Assembly (NCBI GenBank): GCA_030731695.1
Contig: JANQTK010000008.1
Location: 1 to 8,290 of the forward strand
Reading direction: 5' to 3'
From: Polaribacter sp.
Lineage (GTDB): Bacteria > Bacteroidota > Bacteroidia > Flavobacteriales > Flavobacteriaceae
Length of the DNA stretch: 8,290 nucleotides
Shown: positions 6,854 through 8,290 of the stretch, piece by piece
Position numbering within the stretch: position 1 is the stretch's first letter
How the letters are laid out: every line of letters begins with the position of its first letter
Made by a program: the position numbers and the translations under genes
The notes under the pieces: model-generated
The model's database searches: none
Seen by the model: the letters and a program-made list of their open reading frames with translations, nothing else
Told to the model about the DNA's origin: nothing

Positions 6854-7456
6854 TTAGCGTTGAATGGTTCTAAAAGTTAAATTAATTCTGGGAGAAATCA
6901 CTTTTTTCGAAGGTGGCAATCTGTGCAACCAATGCGTTTGAGTTTCGCCTTTCATCACCAACAAACTTCCGTGTTCTAAAATTACATCCACTTTGTGGTT
7001 ATTTTTTTTGTGTTTAAAAGAAAAATTTCTAGTAGCACCAAGAGATACAGAAGCAATTGCGCCATTTTTTTTCAGCATTTTTTCACCATCTGAATGATAT
7101 GCCATGCCTTCATCACCTGAATGATATAAATTTAACAAACAAGAATTATAGGTTTCTTTAGACTCATTTTCAACAATCTTTTTCAATTCAAGTAATTCCT
7201 TTGTCCAAATTTTTGCTGTTTTCGTAATTTTTGAATACGTATAAGAAAATTCTTCATCACCAAACCAAGCTACTTTTCGTTTGGTAGTGATGATTTTTCC
7301 AAAAATTACGGCTTGGTCATGTTCCCAAGGAATGGTTTCTAAAAGTGTTTTGAAATAAAAATCGGCGTCTATTTTTGATAAAAAAACGCCGTGATTATTG
7401 GTAATTCCGTCAAAAGGCAGAATATTGGTAATTGTTTCTGTAGAAAATAAATCCAT
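6854..7456 (-). CDS. AlkB-type 2-oxoglutarate/Fe(II)-dependent dioxygenase
   Basis: Enzymes of this family remove alkyl groups (1-methyladenine, 3-methylcytosine, etheno adducts) from nucleic acid by oxidation, releasing formaldehyde and using oxygen, 2-oxoglutarate and Fe(II). At 200 residues it has the compact size of the ALKBH2/3-like bacterial group. Visible features are IPWEHDQAVIFGKIITTKRKVAWFGD (42-67, substrate-lid region), LLNLYHSGDEGMAYHSDGE (107-125) with iron ligands His121 and Asp123, ASVSLGATRNFSFKHK, HGSLLVMKGETQTHWLHRLP with the third iron ligand His178, and PRINLTFR with Arg190 (2-oxoglutarate) and Arg196. All key residues are intact. Repair of DNA is the likely role; RNA repair is also known for the family and cannot be excluded. 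It sits between a small membrane-protein gene (37 bases upstream) and rluF (39 bases downstream) on the same strand. Confidence 0.93.
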   Translation of the reverse strand: MDLFSTETITNILPFDGITNNHGVFLSKIDADFYFKTLLETIPWEHDQAVIFGKIITTKRKVAWFGDEEFSYTYSKITKTAKIWTKELLELKKIVENESKETYNSCLLNLYHSGDEGMAYHSDGEKMLKKNGAIASVSLGATRNFSFKHKKNNHKVDVILEHGSLLVMKGETQTHWLHRLPPSKKVISPRINLTFRTIQR

Positions 7457-7493
7457 TTTATAAAATTAGTAAAAAATGATTTACAGAACGTTT

Positions 7494-7823
7494 TTATTCT
7501 TCCAACTCTAAACCTTCTAGCTCTTCAATTGCTTCTTCTTCTGATTGTTGTTCTTTTTGTTCTAATTTTTTTGTGTCATTAACTTCGGATGTTGTAAAAA
7601 ATACTTGGTATGAAATGATACTTAATGCAGCAAATAATAAGAAAACCAACACTTTTAAAGAAGTTGAATTCGAATTGTTTTTTTGATTGATTTTCCACAA
7701 AATAAAAGCACAAATAATCCCAATAACGGCTGGAATATAAGCGATTATATAAATTGGAAGTAATGATAAAATTAATGCTAAAATAGCACTTACAAATGCA
7801 AAAATACTTACTATTTTTTTCAT
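7494..7823 (-). CDS. Small integral membrane protein with acidic C-terminal tail, function unknown
   Basis: The 109-residue protein has three predicted membrane helices: about residues 4-20, 23-43 and 57-76. Between helices 2 and 3 lies a basic, polar loop (WKINQKNNSNSTS). The C-terminal 30 residues are very acidic (EQKEQQSEEEAIEELEGLELEE). No enzymatic motif is visible. Proteins of this layout (MKKIVSI start, helices, a short TTSEVNDT-like segment, then Glu-rich tail) are, from memory, widespread but uncharacterised in Flavobacteriia. The gene starts only 5 bases after the DUF3108-like gene ends, so the two are almost certainly one transcript; the AlkB-type gene follows after 37 bases. The Glu-rich tail could bind a basic partner or cations, which is speculation. 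Confidence 0.8.
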   Translation of the reverse strand: MKKIVSIFAFVSAILALILSLLPIYIIAYIPAVIGIICAFILWKINQKNNSNSTSLKVLVFLLFAALSIISYQVFFTTSEVNDTKKLEQKEQQSEEEAIEELEGLELEE

Positions 7824-7828
7824 GTTTG

Positions 7829-8290
7829 TTAATTTAAAAGTCCGGTTGCAGATTTAATTTTAAGTTCTCCTGTTCCAATAGCAATTTTGAATTTTGCCAA
7901 CACAGGAATTTTTGCTACATCAGCAGAAAGCCACAATAAATTATCATTCGTTCCTTTCAACGAATTGTCATTTTTTAAACTTACTGCCAATTTATAACAT
8001 TCTTTTTTTCCTAGATTAGAGTTGATTACCTCTTTTCCTACATATTTTACGGTTATAAATTTCTCTTTCGCATCAAATAAAAATGAAAAACTTTTAGATT
8101 CACCAGTTTTAATTTTAGAAAAATCAAGATTTCTGATATTGTAAATAGTAGCTACTAAATCTCTCGTGTTTCCGGAATTTGGAACCGTTAATTTGTCTTC
8201 AAATTCTCCATTTTTTTGAAACTTACGTATCACACAATCAATATTTTTTTCTTTGTGATTGAATTTATATTGCTCCATTTTTTTAAATCC
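7829..8290 (-). CDS. DUF3108-like protein, C-terminal part (5' end beyond the right edge)
   Basis: The frame is open from the window edge to the TAA at 7829-7831, giving 153 visible residues. An ATG at 8276-8278 exists, but the frame continues upstream of it (GFKK before Met) and the family normally starts with a signal peptide and about 100 further residues, so this Met is internal and the true start is outside the window. Recognisable stretches are the LTVPNSGNTRDLVATIYNIRN block (DUF3108 proteins usually have a similar 'VQDMVSSFYYLR' block here), FLFDAKEKFITVKYVGKEVI, GKKECYKLAV, and LLWLSADVAKIPVLAKFKIAIG near the end. These match the usual order in the family, whose members are exported beta-rich proteins of unknown function. 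The family call is from memory of the pattern. Confidence 0.75.
   Translation of the reverse strand, partial: GFKKMEQYKFNHKEKNIDCVIRKFQKNGEFEDKLTVPNSGNTRDLVATIYNIRNLDFSKIKTGESKSFSFLFDAKEKFITVKYVGKEVINSNLGKKECYKLAVSLKNDNSLKGTNDNLLWLSADVAKIPVLAKFKIAIGTGELKIKSATGLLN

Noticed and set aside
7457..7493. Small hairpin GTAAA…TTTAC between the membrane-protein gene and the AlkB-type gene as a terminator
   Set aside because: The stem is only 5 bases with a single G-C pair and is not followed by a T run; more likely chance in AT-rich sequence.
8276..8278. ATG at 8278 as the true start of the DUF3108-like gene
   Set aside because: The frame continues open upstream to the window edge, there is no signal peptide after this Met, and the visible part matches only the C-terminal portion of the family.

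Overview
The window is strongly AT-rich. It has long A/T runs, Sec signal peptides cleaved just before Gln (…LAQE, …LFAQ), almost no Shine-Dalgarno sequences, and several matches to the TAnnTTTG -7 element used by the Bacteroidota housekeeping sigma factor. Together these point to a member of the Bacteroidota, most likely a marine or freshwater Flavobacteriaceae species. No tRNA, rRNA, CRISPR array, insertion sequence or attachment site was seen. The window is about 95% coding and has no gene-free stretch over 140 bases.

Layout. (1) At the left edge is the 5' end of a minus-strand gene for a small exported protein that runs out of the window. (2) Next is a minus-strand gene for an exported OmpA-family protein with a beta-sandwich-like middle and a peptidoglycan-binding C-terminus. 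(3) A 107-base divergent intergenic region follows, with a good TAnnTTTG promoter and overlapping inverted repeats. (4) A plus-strand two-gene operon encodes an ECF-type sigma factor and, 2 bases later, a single-pass membrane protein whose N-terminus looks like an anti-sigma domain and whose C-terminus is a periplasmic TPR domain. (5) Converging on it, and overlapping its last 21 bases, is a 993-residue minus-strand gene for a signal-peptide/TPR/coiled-coil/CHAT-protease/transmembrane protein. (6) A minus-strand run follows (read right to left): a DUF3108-like exported protein cut by the right edge, a small three-helix membrane protein, an AlkB-type dioxygenase, and the 23S rRNA pseudouridine synthase RluF.

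How the genes may work together. The last run looks like ordinary housekeeping and repair genes. The unusual part is the centre. The sigma factor and membrane anti-sigma form a standard signal-transduction pair. The adjacent CHAT cysteine peptidase is predicted to face the periplasm, held by a C-terminal membrane helix, which is the same compartment as the anti-sigma's TPR domain. This suggests, without proving it, an envelope-sensing module in which the CHAT protease and the anti-sigma communicate through TPR contacts or proteolysis, and the OmpA-like envelope protein is a possible output. The domain calls rest on visible motifs; the linkage between them is inference.
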